Shown here piece by piece: positions 5,893-8,071 of a stretch of 8,071 nucleotides of DNA. The notes under the pieces are model-generated. The model did no database searches and was not told where the DNA came from. It worked only from the letters and a program-made list of their open reading frames with translations. The stretch is from contig JAWXCH010000212.1 of assembly GCA_034440595.1 (NCBI GenBank), positions 1-8,071 on the forward strand. Reading direction: 5' to 3'. Position numbers and translations under genes: made by a program. The first letter of the stretch is position 1; each line of letters begins with the position of its first letter. Origin of the DNA: JAWXCH01 sp034440595 (GTDB taxonomy: Bacteria > Planctomycetota > Planctomycetia > Pirellulales > JALHPA01).

Positions 5893-8071
5893 CTAGTCAA
5901 ACTCGTAAGTCTGTCCTTCGACGGTCAGCACAACCGGTTCATCCATTACTAAGAATGGTGCAACCGCCTTGCCATGTTTTTCGACGAGCTTGAAGTACTC
6001 GTCGCTGAACCGCTTGATTCGCTGGGCCTTCTTCTCCTGATCTTCATTGATCCCAGCTTCGACCCAGCGGTTTGCCCGCTTGTAGAACGACCGGTTACCA
6101 ATGTTCTGGACGTTCTGCGCGACTCTGGCGCGTTCGGCTTCGGTCTTCACAGCGGGTGCGCTCGCAACGCCTGGCCCGCTAGCAGGTGCTGCGCTCACGT
6201 TACGTCCGTAGGCGCGAGGTTGACTCGAGGAACTGCTCGGTGCCGCACTGGCAGCTATTTCCGCAGGATCATAGGATCCTTCAAACGCGGCGTCCGCCTT
6301 ATCTAGTGCCTGATCGGCGCGTTGTAAATTGCCTTTGTTAATGCGAGAGGAGATTCCTCTTTCGCCACTCAAGTCCTTGGCAAAGGTATCCAATCGATCG
6401 TTTGCCTCGCGGACTTGCGACGCCAAATCGCGCTGCGAATTCTCATCCGCCAAGAATGACGTATATGGCGTCAGAATTCCGTGCTTTGTCGAGAGGCTTA
6501 CCAATTCCTTGATCAACTCTTCGTTCTTTCCTTTCAGATCCAGCTCGTCGATGATTTCGCCAATGCGGCGTAGCGCCCAGAGCTTTTCCACAAACACGTT
6601 AGTTTGATCGTCACTTTTGGCAACTAGCTTTGCCGGGAAGTTGAACGTCTGTTGGTCCTCTCCGACCTTACCGGTGATCGTTACCTTGGCATCGCCGGAT
6701 TTCTTATACCGGGCCACAATCACCAGTTGCTCACCCGCAAACAGGTCGGTGACTTCTTTGGGATACTGCCGATTGATGATGCTCCCCTCCTCGGGCTTGG
6801 ACCCTTCCACATCGAACTTGATTTGCAAATTGGTCAGAACGGGTGCCGCAATTCGGCGGAATAGTGCGCTGGCCGTGGCCTCAATGTCGTCGTTTGGTCG
6901 TACAAATTCGCTCTGCCCGTGATTCTCGCGAACCAGCCGATCCAGCAGGCGGCTGTTCAGGTCGTAACCGACGCCGAAAGCAAATATCCGTGCGCGGACA
7001 TGATTGCTTTGCTTGGCACCCTCTACGATTTTGGCCTCGTTGGTCTCCCCCGCAGTTGGCAGGCCATCGGTGAAGAACAGGACGTAGCTAGTCCGTGAGT
7101 TGTCCTTCAACTGCGACAGTGCTCCCGTCAACGCGCCGCTGATATTGGTGCTGCCGCCGGCATAAATCCCTTCGACAAAACCGAGTGCCTCGTTACGGGT
7201 CTCATCGTTGTAGCGCTGCAGCTCAGGCTTCCAAAGCTCAACCTCGCTGTCATAAACGACAATGTTGAACGTGTCATCTTTTTGAAGATTGTTCAGCATG
7301 AATTTGAGTGCCCCCTTGGCTTGCTCAAGCTTTTTGCCGCTCATGCTCCCTGAGCGATCCATGACCAACAGGACGTTCTTCTTTGGCAGTTCCTTCGCTC
7401 CACTTTTGATTTCCGGCGAAGAGAGTAGTAGTAAATAACCTTCCTCTTCTGACGACGGATGGTAGCTGAGTACCGACGTGCCGACCTGACCCTCTCCTAC
7501 GTCGAACAGTAGCCGAAAATCGTTGGCCGGTACTTCATTCTTCCCCTCGTAACTGATGGTGGCGTTTTGGTTGCTGGGGCGTTTGATTTCGACTTTGTGA
7601 CTAGGACTGTAAACATTCTTGATGTCAACGGTACTCTGAATCGACAGATTGAATTTGACCGATTCCACCGGTTCGGAAGTGTATTTTGCCGTGCTGAGCG
7701 GGAACAAAAAGTCGGTCAGCCCTTGCTGCTTTCGTAGAAGCTGCGAGTACTGGAGTGTCACCGTCCGCTCGGCACCGGCTGGTACAGGGAACACGCTAGT
7801 CTTGAACATGCCCGTGCCGATCCACTCCAGAAGCGCTGGATCTTGGTTCTTGCGAACGATCGCCTCATACTGTGAACGCGCATCCTTGGCACTCAACAGT
7901 TTGGCCGGGAACTCCTTCCCGTCCACCAGCAGTGTCAATTGATCGATGGCACCGTCGTACGGCAGTGGAAAGATAAACGCGACTTCCATCTGTCGGCTGC
8001 CGGTGTTGACAAAAGTCTGCGAGACCTGAACTTTTGCCACCTGATCCATCAGCCGCGCGTTCACCTCTAGC
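5893..8071 (-). CDS. VIT and von Willebrand factor A domain protein, 5' end outside the window
   Basis: At least 725 residues; the frame stays open through the right edge, so the true start and any signal peptide are missing. The GTG at 8062-8064 is very unlikely to be the start, since it lies inside the VIT domain. Residues below count from that GTG. VIT domain about 1-110 (QVSQTFVNTG, FIFPLPYDGAI, AKDARSQYEAI). vWA domain about 228-405 with an intact metal-ion-dependent adhesion site: D236-S238-S240 (DRSGS), T306 in GGSTN and D333 in FTDG. Residues 492-541 carry the segment typical of inter-alpha-trypsin-inhibitor-heavy-chain-like bacterial proteins (LWALRRIGEI, then HGILTPYTSFLADE). A Ser/Ala/Pro linker (about 603-637) leads to a C-terminal module (about 645-723) with SFYKRANRWVEA and FSDEYFKLVEKHG. 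No sortase motif or C-terminal membrane segment is seen. Likely an extracytoplasmic adhesion or protein-binding factor; the ligand is unknown. Confidence 0.85.
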   Translation of the reverse strand, partial: LEVNARLMDQVAKVQVSQTFVNTGSRQMEVAFIFPLPYDGAIDQLTLLVDGKEFPAKLLSAKDARSQYEAIVRKNQDPALLEWIGTGMFKTSVFPVPAGAERTVTLQYSQLLRKQQGLTDFLFPLSTAKYTSEPVESVKFNLSIQSTVDIKNVYSPSHKVEIKRPSNQNATISYEGKNEVPANDFRLLFDVGEGQVGTSVLSYHPSSEEEGYLLLLSSPEIKSGAKELPKKNVLLVMDRSGSMSGKKLEQAKGALKFMLNNLQKDDTFNIVVYDSEVELWKPELQRYNDETRNEALGFVEGIYAGGSTNISGALTGALSQLKDNSRTSYVLFFTDGLPTAGETNEAKIVEGAKQSNHVRARIFAFGVGYDLNSRLLDRLVRENHGQSEFVRPNDDIEATASALFRRIAAPVLTNLQIKFDVEGSKPEEGSIINRQYPKEVTDLFAGEQLVIVARYKKSGDAKVTITGKVGEDQQTFNFPAKLVAKSDDQTNVFVEKLWALRRIGEIIDELDLKGKNEELIKELVSLSTKHGILTPYTSFLADENSQRDLASQVREANDRLDTFAKDLSGERGISSRINKGNLQRADQALDKADAAFEGSYDPAEIAASAAPSSSSSQPRAYGRNVSAAPASGPGVASAPAVKTEAERARVAQNVQNIGNRSFYKRANRWVEAGINEDQEKKAQRIKRFSDEYFKLVEKHGKAVAPFLVMDEPVVLTVEGQTYEFD

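Overview
The window reads like chromosomal DNA from a planctomycete, probably of the Pirellula/Rhodopirellula/Blastopirellula type. This is inferred from gene content: a secreted thioredoxin-fold protein joined to two degenerate YHS-like modules, exported proteins with long Pro/Ala-rich linkers, a small 'polyhydroxyalkanoic acid system' family protein, a VIT-vWA protein, and long intergenic regions. GC is moderate. No rRNA, tRNA, CRISPR array, transposase or phage gene was seen.

Layout. Positions 1-37 hold a probable intrinsic terminator for a gene to the left. About 1 kb (38-1036) has no recognisable gene but several short hairpins, clustered at 642-781. A plus-strand gene (1110-2759) encodes the exported thioredoxin/YHS protein. 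It converges on a minus-strand gene (2895-3521) for a small membrane-anchored protein of unknown function, and between them sits an inverted pair of palindromic REP-like units (2791-2867). That minus-strand gene diverges from a plus-strand gene (3804-4106) for a PHA_gran_rgn-like protein, and a perfect 7-3-7 inverted repeat (3631-3647) lies in the divergent spacer. After a 380-bp spacer with a good sigma70-type promoter (4276-4302) and a leader with competing base pairings (4350-4408) comes an exported TPR protein (4486-5787). It ends at a strong terminator hairpin (5819-5863). From the right a minus-strand VIT-vWA gene (5893 to the window edge, 5' end missing) converges on it.

The genes do not form one obvious operon or pathway; each appears to have its own transcription unit. 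The common theme is the cell envelope. At least two of the five proteins carry export signals, a third has a membrane anchor, and the VIT-vWA protein belongs to a mostly extracytoplasmic family. The two signal-peptide proteins share a plan of signal peptide, long flexible linker and a C-terminal, probably protein-binding, module. I found no convincing new multi-gene system. The items most worth a second look are the thioredoxin/double-YHS fusion, the inverted REP-like pair and the switch-like leader of the TPR gene.
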